A DNA stretch of 64,000 nucleotides, taken from positions 132,125,080-132,189,079 of the forward strand of contig NC_080542.1 in the NCBI RefSeq assembly GCF_028640845.1, written 5' to 3'. This document shows positions 10,973 through 22,300 of the stretch, in pieces. The stretch's first letter is position 1; every line of letters begins with the position of its first letter. The stretch comes from Ahaetulla prasina (lineage: Eukaryota; Chordata; Lepidosauria; Squamata; Colubridae). The position numbers and the translations under genes are program-made. The notes below the pieces were generated by a model. It worked only from the letters and a program-made list of their open reading frames with translations. It did not search any database and was not told the DNA's origin.

Positions 10973-11327
10973 TGTTGGAAGTTAAAACCCACCTCTCTCC
11001 TAGAAAAATGAAATATTTTAGGATATTCTAAAAAGGCAGAATATTTCCTCCAAAAAGGGAGGCAGAAACTCATTCCCTCTACCTTTGTCAATGGGCCATT
11101 AAGGTCTCAGCATCCCATCTGCAACACAACGGACCCATCTAGCAACAAAAACTCCCCACATGGCACCTGGGAAGATTACATCAGCCAGCAAGGCTAGCTA
11201 TCACCTCTGACAGCAACCAATCAGGATACTCTTCCTGTGCCCCAGGAAATTCAAAGTCCAGAGAGGGCATAAAACCCTCTCAGCATCTCACCCCCCCCCC
11301 CCTTTTTGTGTTCAGGAACTCAAAGCA
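10973..11327 (+). mobile_element. Possible solo LTR of an unidentified retroelement
   Basis: Starts TGTTGG and ends AAAGCA, and it has a CCAAT-like box (accaatcagg, about 11216) and a TATA-like gcataaaacc at about 11267. A promoter-like order inside TG...CA ends suggests an LTR. However, I see no target duplication and no partner copy here. It directly abuts the Gypsy solo LTR. Confidence 0.3.
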
Positions 11328-11339
11328 TGTAATCCCACC

Positions 11340-11527
11340 TGTAATGTATTTGAATTTTAGGAGAGAAATTTGGGCGGGAAAATGCACGTTGCTGATTGGC
11401 TGATGCCTCAGCCAAAATACTATTTAAAGAGGGGTTTTTGCCTGTTGGCTTTTGCTGGGATCACAATAAACCAAAGAGCTGTTGTCACTTATATCGTCTC
11501 CTGCCTCTTCATTGCCCGAACTTAACG
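11340..11527 (+). mobile_element. Solo LTR of the Gypsy family found at 62702
   Basis: This 188-bp sequence matches the LTR at 62702-62892 block for block: TGTAATGTAT start, gggcgggaaaa/gcacgttgct, attggctgat, aggggttttt, an AATAAA-like signal and an end at ttgcccgaactta. The candidate 5-bp target duplication is ccacc (11335-11339 and 11528-11532). The terminal CA has decayed to CG. No internal region follows, so it is a product of LTR-LTR recombination. The TATA position reads tatttaaag here. Confidence 0.85.
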
Positions 11528-11626
11528 CCACCCACCATTAAACCATCTTTCCAAGTAGTCTCTATGTTTCCAGTGTCTTTTTCCCCACTTGGAACTGAAC
11601 CCAGAAGGATATTTCTTCCACAATAG

Positions 11627-11630
11627 ATGA

Positions 11631-11688
<58 letters not shown>

Positions 11689-11710
11689 TAGATGATAGAT
11701 ATAAATATAG

Positions 11711-11752
<42 letters not shown>

Positions 11753-11801
11753 GAATAGAATAGAATAGAATAGAATAGAATAGAATAGAATAGAATAGAA
11801 T
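11627..11801. repeat. Compound microsatellite: (GAAA)n-(GATA)n-(CA)n-(GAATA)n
   Basis: Four unit types stand in a row: gaaa 11632-11669, gata 11670-11700, ca 11712-11747 and the pentamer aatag 11753-11801. The last block has the unit of the LINE-A tail but no LINE body beside it. Confidence 0.95.
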
Positions 11802-11819
11802 ACCCATATTATTGTAGCC

Positions 11820-12293
11820 CAGTGGTTCTCAACCTTTATAGTGCTGTGAACCCTTTAATACAATTCCCCATGATGTGGTGACCCCAACCATAAAATTATT
11901 TTCATTTTGAAGTTATCGTGCCTGAAGCCGTATTGGCTAGCGATCTGAACTGCTTGCGATTGCCTTGAGGACGCAGGCATTAAAGTGGAGACTCCTCCCC
12001 TATTAAGTTTATCGCGCCTGAAGCCAGATTAGGCTAGCGATTGGGAGTGATTGCAGCAGGCTTGAGAGGGAGACATCAGAGCAAAGATTTCTCTCTTTTT
12101 TAATTCATCATGCCTGAAGCCGAATTCGGCTAGTGATTTGAAGAGCCTGCAGCTGGCTTGTGGAGTCAACCATTGGAGCGCGATTCTTCAACTCGCAAGT
12201 ATACTTCTCATATTTCCAATGGTCTTAGGCGACCCCTGGCAAATCGTCATTCGACCCCCAAAGGGATCCCGACCCACAGGTTGAGAATCGCTG
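11820..12293 (+). mobile_element. hAT MITE (SPIN-like termini), 474 bp, perfect 8-bp target duplication
   Basis: The termini are CAGTGGTTCTCAACCT at the left and the complement of CAGCGATTCTCAACCT at the right. The target duplication ttgtagcc is perfect (11812-11819, 12294-12301). The right subterminal block gggatcccgacccac is typical of the SPIN/Charlie-type hAT group. There is no transposase. Inside are three direct repeats of about 80-95 bp, each with gcctgaagcc..at/tcggctag cores (about 11930, 12013 and 12110). The last core, gaagccgaattcggctag, is partly palindromic. Confidence 0.93.
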
Positions 12294-12820
12294 TTGTAGC
12301 CTAAACCATAGGTGTTATGAATACGAGCAATCATACAGGTTGGATTCAGTGGATTTTGGAGAAAAGGGGCTCCACTTAGGTCAGGGCCCTCCAACATAGT
12401 GTGGCAGAAAACTTTGTTTTGAAGGTATGTTAAATGAGAACGAGTTTTAACTGCTGTAGGAAGAGTGTCAATAGACTTTAAACTATGACTTATAAAACAA
12501 AAAAATAATATTCAGAATGTACTGAACTTTATTATGCCTTTATTGAAAAGGATTATCAGAACAGCATCTTGTTAGTGATATAAGGACATTGTTTCCATAA
12601 CACCTTATATAATGTGCTACACTTATTAAGTCTAGTTGAAAGTAGTGAACTCTATAAATGTGACTATGCAAAAAATAGCTGACATTTTCATACAATAATG
12701 TTCTCTCTTATTTTAAAAGCAATAACATTAATTTTGAAGACTTTGTTTTGAAGCAAATGTGCTTTTGTTTCAGAAGATGAAAAATATTAATCACATAATC
12801 ATAAATCCATCTAGGGTCAT
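12294..12820. other. No feature recognised
   Basis: AT-rich, low-information sequence leading into the 182-bp duplication. Confidence 0.5.
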
Positions 12821-13165
12821 TCCCTGGTGGTGAATTCACAATAAGACAAAATAAAAACAATTGAATAAAGAACAATTACAACAATTAAGACAAATTAAAA
12901 TCAATCAACCAACAATTTATATCTCTTAAATGTTACGTTTCCATTAGTTTGGTTCCATTAGTTTGAAGTGATTCTGAGTGGCTTTATAATATCTAGGTTT
13001 ATTCCCTGTTGGTGTATCCACAATAAGAAAAAATTAAAACAGATGAATAAAGAACAATTACAACTAAGACAAATTAAAATCAATCAACCAACAATGTATA
13101 TCTCTTAAATGTTCAATTACCATTATTTTTATTCCATTGGTTTGAAGTGACTCTGAGTGGCTTTA
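12821..13165. repeat. Tandem duplication, period about 182 bp
   Basis: The block starting tccctggtggtga at 12821 recurs from 13003 (tccctgttggtg). It carries through the shared gaataaagaacaattacaa and caatcaaccaacaat segments to gactctgagtggcttta. Clear mismatches and indels show it is not recent. Confidence 0.85.
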
Positions 13166-13375
13166 TGATGGCTGCAGTGTCTTGAGGTCACACAATCACC
13201 CTTTGCAATTACCAACAAGCAAAGTCAATGGGGAGAACCGGATTTGTTTACTTAAAAACTGCAACAATTTTCTTAATAACCAGAAAAAGCCCACAAAATT
13301 AGCCACGACTCACTTAACCACCAACTTGCTTAGCAATGGAAATTCTGGTCTTAAATCGAGGACTGCCTATAAGTG
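13166..13375 (+). mobile_element. Squamate MITE family C, partial copy
   Basis: Carries the hallmark phrases gaggtcacacaatcaccc, caacaagcaaagtcaatgg, actcacttaaccacc and a 3' end of aaatcgaggactgcctat. The same order is seen in the fuller copies at 14859 and 55790. It is non-coding and the left half is missing. Confidence 0.6.
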
Positions 13376-14399
13376 TTTGCCATTGGATGTTGGTCTTCTA
13401 AAAATAGTAAACACATCTGTGGACACCAAAGCCTTGCCTACTTCTGTTCATTATCTCTGGGTCTCCCCACTGTTTGCACAATTGACACCACATCTACCTG
13501 GGCATAGCACAAGGCAGGAAAAGAGTTACAAAAAGGCTGACAAGGACAATTTTTAAGGTCAATCTTCTGTTTAGATCCAGCTGCAATTGCTGAAATTTGG
13601 GTCATATCCCATAATTCTCTTGCATCTGTAGACTAAAGCCTGAGTCCTACATTTATAGATGAAGGTTCTTAGCATGTCTTAAGTATATCCATATTTCTGC
13701 TTCAATTACATTGAACTGATGTCAAATATACTTTTTCCAGAAGGATAGTCAGCTTGCAGCAAAAATAGGAAACCTTAAGGTTCTCATTTATTGTCATTTA
13801 TTAACAATTCAATTTATTATGTTTCATTAGCAATTATCACTTGCTTCTCAATCTTTGTACTTTAGATAAGCTATCAGTGAGCATTTGGTATTCCAATATC
13901 ACACCATCAATGTGAATGCAGCAGTCATTTCATGCTTGTATAAATGACATTAAAATACAGCCTTATAGCCCAGAATCATTATTACTATTATTATTAGTCA
14001 AAGATACAAGTTGTAAGGAGGTCTAAAGAAAAGGGAAATGTAAGCCTCTAGTGAATGGCTGCATTTGGTTAAAACAGCCTAAGAAAAGTAACAAAAGAAA
14101 AAAGAAAAGAAAGGAAAGAAAAAAAAAGAAAAATAACAAGAAAAATATGTTTTCATTTCATAATCCTATTTTTTTCTTTTGAACATTATTGCATATTTTT
14201 ACATAACTTCAGAAGAGAAGGAAAGCATTGTTTATAGGTTCCTGCCTTCTGGATTGGTAAAATCTCCTTTACCCAGGTTCCAAGTCAGGACAGGAATATA
14301 TTCCATAGACACATTTTCTTTATGTGTTTTGAAAGTTCCTTCCAGAACCCCCAAAATATTGTTAAAATTCTCATAAGCTTTTCATTGGTTTTCTAATTA
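13376..14399. other. No gene; purine-rich stretch at 14080-14150
   Basis: AT-rich with an A/G-only run near 14095-14150 that may be a degenerate (AAAG)n tract. Confidence 0.45.
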
Positions 14400-14600
14400 A
14401 TCACAAAGACGAGGGGGTCAACCTATTTTCCCAAAGCACCAGAAGACAAGACAAGAAACAATGGATGGGAACGAATAAAGGAGAGAAGCAACCTTGAACT
14501 AAGGAGAAATTTCCAATAAACCAATGGAACAGCTTGCCTTCAGAAGTTGTGGGCACTCCATCACTGGAGGCTTTTAAAAAAATAAAGTGATCTACCACTG
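14400..14600 (+). mobile_element. CR1 LINE C-terminal fragment
   Basis: Plus-strand remnants of the CR1 ORF2 tail: a broken LFSKAP..R..NNGWE.rKE.SNLEL.RNF block, then WNSLPSEVVGTPSLEAF-like codons with small indels. It corresponds to 19505-19680 in the longer copy. Confidence 0.75.
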
Positions 14601-14858
14601 ATTTCAATTGGCTTGTTTTAAATATTAGGAGGAATGGATTTTAAAAACAAAGTTCAACTGAACTTGGTTGGTGATGACTTCACGGTAATAAATGTGCTGA
14701 TTTCTTCTCAGTAGTATAGATATGGCTTGCCTTTGCCTTATGGAGTTTCTTCAATCTCTTAATCTAGTCTAAAATCCTGACAACTTCATACCATTTACTT
14801 CTTGCTAATTTTTCATGCTTAGATTTTCCCAGGCTGTCATATAACTGAGTCTTCTAAT

Positions 14859-15227
14859 GTAGTCCTTGAATTATGAATATTATTTTAGCAGCCATGCAAA
14901 ATTATGATGGCTATGAATAAACTACTTATGGCCAATCCTCACACTTACAAACGTTGCATTATCCTTGAGGTCATGTGCATCATGATTGCCATGCATCACG
15001 ATTCAGATGCATGGCAAGTGGCATTTTTTTTTGTGACAACTGAAGCATCCTAGAGTCATGTGACCATCATTTTCCATCTACCCATTTGGCTCCCAACAAG
15101 CAAAATCAATGGTAAAGTTTAGCAGGGAAAATTGCGAATCATAATCATGTGTTGGTCACGTAACATTTGCACTGCTTAATTACATTTTCTGGGCCAAATT
15201 GTGGCCATAAGTCAAGGACTCCCTATA
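14859..15227. mobile_element. Squamate MITE family C, near-complete copy
   Basis: The ends are inverted: tagtccttgaattatga at the left against the complement of tccttgacttatggc at the right (cataagtcaaggactccc). Internal phrases match 13166-13375 and 55790-56172. Length is about 369 bp with no coding capacity. The superfamily is not assigned. Confidence 0.65.
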
Positions 15228-16469
15228 TAATCAGAGATGTATTGACTGACAAACCAGTTATTAATCATTTCACAAAGACATTGTTCTCAAGGTAGTTCAG
15301 TCCAGTTCAGGCAAAATAGAGAGATCATTTCTTCCTGAAATGACATAAAATTTAGACAATGTTTTTCAACAGAGCAGCTTTAAAATGGGTGGAATTTCTA
15401 GCTGGGGAATTTGGAGTTGAAGTCCACCCGTCTTAAAGTTGCCAAGCTGGGAAAACACTGGTTATAACTGCTCAGCAAAATCCTAACTGCCCTGAGAAAT
15501 AATATGAGGTTAATCTAAAACAAAAGCACAATACAATGTCGTTATACTTTCTAATTGCTCATTTTATAAATGGCACATCAACTTCCAGCTGTCCTGACAT
15601 TTCAGGTTTCCAGGAAATCAAATGGGTCAGTTAGATTTAAGAAGCAAAGGTGTAAACAGAGGTTGGTCACTGATTACCCACATTCTAGGCATTTTTTTCA
15701 TTGTAAAGAGCACTATTTGTGCTGCAATGGGCCATTAAGCAGATAGAAGTGAAAACAAACAAGAGCTCCTCATACAAAGTAATCACAGGAGGGCGAAGAA
15801 CGCAACAAAAATATGTTCCACTTTGTCCTAGAAAATACTGGTACTGCTCTACAGGGCTTTATTCTATCTAGTTTTTAAGATATTTCTGGTCATTATGAAT
15901 AGGTACTTGAAAGGTTTCCTGATTTGTTTTTGCTTCCAGGCATTAATCTCAGTGAAACTAACCAGAAAGTTAAAGCAACTATGAGATCATTAGCATGAAG
16001 AACAGAGAATACATACACTCCCAAGTGATTTCTGGAAAACTTCTCAGAGATCAGCTCATTTGACACCAGGGTCTAATGGTGATACTTCATTTTGGCATTG
16101 AATTATAAACTTCCTATACAGTGGCTGGAATCTTTGGTTAAAGAGCTTCAAATTGAGTTTATTGAGTTGAAACAAACAGGATAAATAAAATGATTGAATA
16201 AGCAGAACTCCAGTGATATTTCCATTTAACTGGTGGATAACATAAGTGCAATCCACTATCATTTCAGGTGAAAAAAACAGTGTCTTGTTGAAGAATCAAA
16301 AAATATCTTTGATGAAAAGAATCCTATTGACTGTGCAATATAAAGCACCTTGTTGAGATTTAGTAAATAGCAACAGGAATATCTTCTTTAGACATCAACA
16401 ATACACTGTAATAGTAAGCAACTAAGGCTATACAATGGAATTAATATATTTCAGAAGATGTTTCTCTAA
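15228..16469. other. No gene; one interspersed-repeat fragment near 15370-15460
   Basis: The phrase gcagctttaaaatgggtgg...tggagttgaagtcca...cttaaagttgccaagctgg resembles a repeat common in reptile genomes, which I cannot name with certainty. The rest is unremarkable AT-rich DNA. Confidence 0.4.
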
Positions 16470-16515
16470 TGGTGCTCTCTCTTGGTTGCTTTCTTGCAGA
16501 CATTTCATTCCAACT
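16470..16515 (-). mobile_element. Penelope-like element tail fragment
   Basis: A short stretch (tggttgctttcttgcagac, atttcatt) resembles the conserved Penelope 3' phrase on the reverse strand. It lies next to the coding relic at 16560. Confidence 0.4.
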
Positions 16516-16559
16516 AAAAGGATATCCATGCAATTTCATTAAAAAAAAGATACCTGACC

Positions 16560-17165
16560 ACTCTACTCAATATAGCACAACTAATAGAAGCTGTAAAAAG
16601 GATAGCACTACCATATTTCAAAAACATTTCAGAAACTAATTATTATAACCAAATAGAATCAACATTTTCAGACAAATGAACTAAAGCTCTTCAAAACATC
16701 TGAAGTAAACTAAAAGCCCCAGCAACCCCAGAAGAAGAAAAAAACAGGAGTCATTTTGGTTATAGTGAAATAAGAGTAACAGCCACTGTGTAGGACAAAT
16801 AGGCAGACCAGCAGAATGCATCCATGAACACCAACTAGCATCAGAAAACATGATGAAAAGTCTTTAATTTCACAATATATGGGCAGACCTAACCACAGTT
16901 TCAACTGGGAAACTGCAACCATTCTAAACCAAACCAGGTCCAAATATGCTAGAAAATTCCTGGAAGCATTCTGACAAATTGGCCATCAATAGACACACAG
17001 ACATAAACAACATCTACCTACTGTGCAAAAGAAACAATGAACTAGCCAAAAAGGGAACAAAAATATCAAAATACCTCTGCACCAGTAATCAACATCTAGA
17101 CAAACATAGAATAACACCAGAATTAAAATCAAACTAACAGTCCTATCCAATCCTTAGATTATCTT
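16560..17165 (+). pseudogene. Penelope-like element: linker and GIY-YIG endonuclease relic
   Basis: Two plus-strand frames can be pieced together. The first contains RIALPYFKNISE, like the segment after the Penelope reverse transcriptase. Then comes CVGQIGRPAECIHEHQLASE, the (Y)(V/I)G.T.R....R..EH core of the GIY-YIG nuclease, where the first Tyr-equivalent position reads Cys. Then FNWETATILNQTRSKYARKF and AINRHTDINNIY follow. At least two frameshifts and several stops break it. Penelope elements use this nuclease for target cleavage; this copy is dead. The assignment rests on motif order. Confidence 0.7.
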
Positions 17166-18186
17166 TAGTCACAAGAAAAAACAAATTTATCCAGGTATAT
17201 CACTGGATTGTTTTTTTCCCCTTACAATGTGTGTGCCAACATGCATGTTTCCACACAAAATGTTAAAATAATAAAACAAAGTAATGATATCTATTTAGAG
17301 GTTGTCGTAGGCCACAAATAGCTTTCTGTCTCTTAATGATTATGATAACTCTATAGGGGGGAAAAAAACCTCTTTATGCCTTCATCAGTTCTTTATTGAA
17401 AATAATGGGAAAGATTAAAATAAAAAACATATCTATATTTACTGAGAACGTGAAGACAGTTTTGAGGAAAAAATGATAGAAATGTTAGAAGCCAAGGAGT
17501 GCCCTGTAAGCCATGCCAAGAACATCTGCAGAATATCTCAAGTGTATAAACATGATACAGACATCAAGTCCCATTGCCAGTCCCATTGCCCTCACCTTTT
17601 TCATATTTTAAAGTTCTAACTACAACACTTTTAGAGTGTTGATTTTTATGCAACATGAATGCAACATACACTTTAAAATAAACAATCAACTTGACCTGAA
17701 TTATTTCCCTCCTGCTTTTCAGGCTTTTAAAAAGATGTTTGAAATTCTTTTGGCGTGAAAAGCATTCATGAAAACTGTCGTTTTCTTTTTCTAGTTAAGT
17801 TCTGAACATGACATGATTACAAAGCATTCTGGGGGGGGGGAATGGAAACTATAATTAAGAAATGCCAACTATTAATATGAAAGACACACTTCCCCTATTC
17901 TCAGACAAATATATAAATGTAAAAATATCTGCTTGTATAGTTTTTAGAGTGATTGGTAATATGCTCTTACAAATCTCTTTGAAAAGCAGTATATGGAAAG
18001 TTTGATACCATAATTATACATAAAAAAATGATATTGAAACTGGTTTGAAACTGGTTGAAATTAAAATGATTTTAAGAAATACTGTAAATAATGAAATGAC
18101 TGCAATTTTCTAAGATCAATGATATGACACGTAATGTTTGTGCTAAATAAAGAAATCATATTTCTTGCTTCTTATCTTTTCTCAGA
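17166..18186. other. No feature recognised
   Basis: AT-rich DNA with a G-run at 17831-17840 and no repeat family that I can name. Confidence 0.5.
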
Positions 18187-19780
18187 AACTTCCTATCTAA
18201 TTTGTAACTGGCTGACCAACCGCACTCAACGTGTAGTCCTCAATGGAACTACATCCACATGGAGGGAAGTATGCAGTGGAGTACCCCAAGGCTCTGTTTT
18301 AGGCCCAGTACTCTTCAACATCTTCATCAATGACTTGGACAAGGGGATAGATGGGGAACTCATCAAATTTGCAATGACACCAAGCTGGCAGGAATAGCCA
18401 ACACTCCAGAAGATAGGCTCAAGTTACAGAAAGATCTTGACAGACTTGAACATTGGGCACTATCTAACAAAATGAAATTCAACAGTAAGGTTCTACATTT
18501 AGGCAAAAAACCCAAAATGCACAGGTACCATATATGTGGTACCTTGCTCAATAGTAGTACCTGTGAAAGGGATCTTGGAGTCCTAGTAGATAACCATTTA
18601 GATATGAGCCAGCAGTGTGCAGCAGCTGCTAAAAAAGCCAACACAGTTCTGGGCTGCATAAACAGAGGGATAGAATCAAGATCACATGAAGTGTTAGTGG
18701 CACTTTATAATGCCTTGGGAAGGCCACACTTGGAATATTGCATCCAGTTTTGGTCGCCACGATGTAAAAAAGATGTTGAGACTCTAGAAAGAGTGCAGAG
18801 AAGAGCAACAAAGATGATAGAATAGAATAGAATAGAATAGAATTTTATTGGCCAAGTGTGATTGGACACACAAGGAATTTGTCTTGGTGCATATGCTCTC
18901 AGTGTACATAAAAGAAAAGATACGTTCATCAAGGTACAACATTTACAACACAATTGATGATCAATATATCAATATAAATCATAAGGATTGCCAACAACAA
19001 GTTATAGTCATACAGTCATAAGTGGAAAGAGATTGGTGATGGGAACTATGAAACGATTAATAGTAGTGCAGATTCAGTAAATAGTCTGACAGTGTTGAGG
19101 GAATTATTTGTTTAGCAGAGTGATGGCCTTCGGGAAAAAACTGTTCTTGTGTCTAGTTGTTCTGGTGTGCAGTGCTCTATAGCGTCGTTTTGAGGGTAGG
19201 AGTTGAAACAGTTTATGTCCAGGATGCGAGGGATCTGCAAATATTTTCACGGCTCTCTTCTTGATTCGTGCAGTATACAGGTCCTCAATGGAAGGCAAGT
19301 TGGTAGCAATTATTTTTTCTGCAGTTCTAATTATCCTCTGAAGTCTGTGTTTTTCTTGTTGGGTTGCAGAATTGATTAGGGGACTGGAGGCTAAAACATA
19401 TGAAGAACGGTTGCAGGAACTGGGTATGTCTAGTTTAATAAAAAGAAGGACTAGGGGAGACACGATAGCAGTGTTCCAATATCTCAGGGGTTGCCACAAA
19501 GAAGAGGGAGTCGGGCTGTTCTCCAAAGCACCTGAGGGTAGAACAAGAAGCAATGGGTGGAAACTGATCAAGGAAAGAAGCAACTTAGAACTAAGGAGAA
19601 ATTTCCTGACAGTTAGAACAATTAATAAGTGGAACGACTTGCCTGCAGAAGTTGTGAATGCTCCAACACTGGAAATTTTTAAGAAAATGTTGGATAACCA
19701 TCTGTCTGAGATGGTGTAGGGTTTCCTGCCTGGGCAGGGGGTTGGACTAGAAAGCCTCCAAGTTCCTTCCAACTCTGTTG
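18187..19780 (+). pseudogene. CR1 LINE ORF2 (reverse transcriptase palm to C-terminus), split by LINE A
   Basis: Codons for [13 protein letters not shown] and [20 protein letters not shown] identify the CR1 reverse transcriptase fingers and palm. NKMKF, CERDLGVLVDNHLDMSQQC, RPHLEYCIQFWSP and LERVQRRATKMI follow up to 18818. After the LINE-A insertion the frame resumes at 19374 with RGLEAKTYEERLQELG, TINKWNDLPAEVV and a stop after LSEMV. At 18370-18380 a 2-bp deletion removes the catalytic aspartates (FADDT becomes FAMT), so the copy was inactive or decayed at the active site. The 3' end is close to 19780, where a TTATA microsatellite starts. Confidence 0.92.
18819..19373 (-). mobile_element. 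LINE family A inserted into CR1
   Basis: Lies in reverse orientation. The (GAATA)n tail at 18819-18842 is followed by the family-A 3' UTR and the C-terminal codons NSATQQEKHRLQR to ITLLNK (minus-strand frame ending near 19104). It interrupts CR1 between aagatgat and gattagggg. CR1 text is otherwise continuous across it, with gat/attgat at both edges as the likely short target duplication. It is 5'-truncated and younger than its host. Confidence 0.93.
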
Positions 19781-19973
19781 TTATATTATATTATATTATA
19801 TTATATTATATTATATTATATTATATTATATTATATTATATTATATTATATTATATTATATTATATTATATTATATTATATTATATTATATTATATTATA
19901 TTATATTATATTATATTATATTATATTATTATATTATATTATATTATATTATTATATTATATTATATTAATTA
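19780..19973. repeat. (TTATA)n microsatellite
   Basis: About 190 bp of the pentamer with two phase slips near 19928 and 19952. It begins where the CR1 3' end would stand, so it probably grew from the CR1 terminus. Confidence 0.96.
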
Positions 19974-20405
19974 GCAAACTAGACAATCATTAGAATCTGC
20001 ATCCTTCTGCTCTACAATTTTCTTAATTGATATGCAATATCAGATCTGTACCAGGGTTGTGGCAGTGGCTTCCACTTCCATGAGGAAGAGTCAAAATAGA
20101 TAAGATGATAGCCATGGTATTTCCTCAGAGCCTTATACATTGTATGTGTGTGTCAGCATCACATTTACATTCAAACATCTGAACTGTAATCAGAATCTCC
20201 TAACTATCATCCTGTGTCAAACACCAGCCACCAGAGTCACTATCAAATAGCTGAAGCAAGCAACTTTATTGACTTCCACCTATATTACAAGAATTTTACC
20301 AGACTATTTGCCTTTCCCTGGGAGTACCAGATAAGGCATCATGGATCTTGGGAAAGGTCAAGTTTATGTGCTTTGCAGCTGTGCATGAACACTAAGCTAA
20401 AACCC
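19974..20405. other. No feature recognised
   Basis: Mixed-composition DNA between the TTATA tract and the LTR-like repeat. No motif identified. Confidence 0.45.
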
Positions 20406-20776
20406 TGTGTCAGCTTTGGAAGCTGTACTAGGCCGGAGGCTTCTGCGCTGCCACTTTCCCATGTGTGGGAAAGTAGGAGGGAGGATTTGGTAGAGGGGCC
20501 CATTAGACATAATAACATTCTTCCTGCCAGTCAAGATCAGGCCATGCCTGCATCTGGAGAAGGAATGGCCAGAGTGATGTCTCAAGATGGGATGGTTGGA
20601 GATTGGAGCATGTGATCAGTAGAGGGATCAAGGGGTGTGTGATTTTGGAGTTTGTCTTACTGAGGAAAAACCTGGATCCTCAGATTCGGAGTTTTCCCCA
20701 GTTGTGCCAGTTTACCTATGCTAGTAAAAGAACTTTGAAAGATGTTGGCTTTGGAGTCTTTTCTGCAGAATGATAC
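20406..20776 (+). mobile_element. LTR-like repeat, copy 1
   Basis: Begins TGTGTCAGCTTTGGAAGC and ends GATACA. It shares the whole order of blocks with 23030-23410: the ggcttc block, a tgtgggaaag palindrome-like motif, attagacataa, catctggagaag and the 3' block gttggcttt..agtctttt. Two diverged copies with TG...CA ends suggest solo LTRs, but no primer site or coding region accompanies them. Confidence 0.45.
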
Positions 20777-21799
20777 AAATTCTATGCACCATCTACTTTG
20801 TTTCATTATTTCTACCTTTTTCTCACCAAGTCTCATCTTTCATAATATGGTTTGAAGGATAGTAAACACAGGAAATTGAAAACACATGGGTTTCAAGAAG
20901 TCTGTGAAAATTCTTTTTGGATGTGATTTCCAACTGAGTTCAACAATCTAGCCCTTTCCCAATCTTTAACCATGTGCTGTATGAAATGCACATATTTTTT
21001 CCTAGATTGCAGTAAATTATTCCACAGTGGATTTCACTACTTTAATCTAGGATGATAGTGCTAAACCTTCACCCCATCAATCAAATAAATAGATAAGTCT
21101 TACTTGATGTTGTCTTTAGGCTTGGAAAATGCTACACATTCTGCACCTTACAAAATATTTCAACTCTACAAGATAAGAAATTTACATACACACATGTACT
21201 CCCTTACTATACTGTACTTACACATGCACATTCAATCTTCATACTAAGGCACTCAGAAAAATAGAAGCTAGAGTACTAAAATGAAATGAAGAAAATATAG
21301 TTGAATCTGTAAAGCTTTGTCTTAATTTACTCATCTTTGATATTATCATGAGGATATCGACAACAAATGAAAGGACTGTTTCTTTAAAACAAAAACAGAA
21401 TATTTTTTTAAAAAATGCAGTGGTGATTTTAAATTATGAAGACTTATTAAAATTCAGACATACAGCAACAAAAACAATTCAAAAAACATTTAAGAGATAA
21501 CTAGAAACCTATTGCCCTAGTGCAGATTATCTGTTTATTAGTTCTTTGTTCTCCTCTAATAGTCCTTTTATTGATTCCTGTTTTGAGCATGATGGTGTTG
21601 AAGCAGATACAGATCAAATGTAGAACAATTCAAACATTATTTTAACAAATTTAAAACATTTCGGCAGTTTAAAACCCAACACATCCATATACATATAGTA
21701 TGATGCTCAGGAAGGAGCTGAGTGAAGATATACCTCTTTCACATCAATTAAGCCTTTCTGAAGAAAAACTAATAAGAATGGAGGAAGTTTTCCATTGCC
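20777..21799. other. No feature recognised
   Basis: Over 1 kb of AT-rich DNA with no coding frame of note. Confidence 0.5.
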
Positions 21800-22300
21800 A
21801 ATAAATTTTGCAGAATTCAATTGTGGAGCCCTTGGTGTTTTCTGATTTGACTGCTTGCAAATGTTTCACTACCTGATTATGTAACATCCTCAGTGTTAGT
21901 GAATTGTTCCTTATTTATATCAGTAGTTTGTCCTGCAAGCATTGATGGTGGTGGTTTTTTCCCCTTGGTAGTTGCTTGAATAGTTTTCTGCTTATTTGTT
22001 TGGAGTTAATCCCTGTTTATCTGGGTGTTGGCTGTTGGAGATGATGTGTTCTGGTCTTTTTGTTTCCTTTTCAGCTTTTTTATTGTCTCTTTTGAATAAT
22101 GTGCAAATGTGGCTCATCTCTTTGTATCTATTGATGGCTGATTTATCTGAATGCTAAGCTTCCATGAATTCCCTTAACATTTTAGGATTCAACTTGGTCT
22201 AGAATGCTCAGTGTTTTTTCAGAAACTGGTTGAGTCTGGTCCTGTGTTGTGAGTTTAAGGAGATTTATCATGTCTTCTACTTATTCTACCTACATGCAAG
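21800..22300 (-). mobile_element. Penelope-like element 3' region (reverse)
   Basis: On the minus strand this carries the same ordered phrases as 5850-6115: cagccaacacccagataa, cagggattaactcc and, nearer the left, gaggatgttacataatcagg followed by gtagtgaaacatttgcaag. It is non-coding and decayed. Confidence 0.55.

Noticed and set aside
19778..19993. 71-residue Tyr/Ile/Leu repeat protein
   Set aside because: It is the (TTATA)n microsatellite read in one frame.
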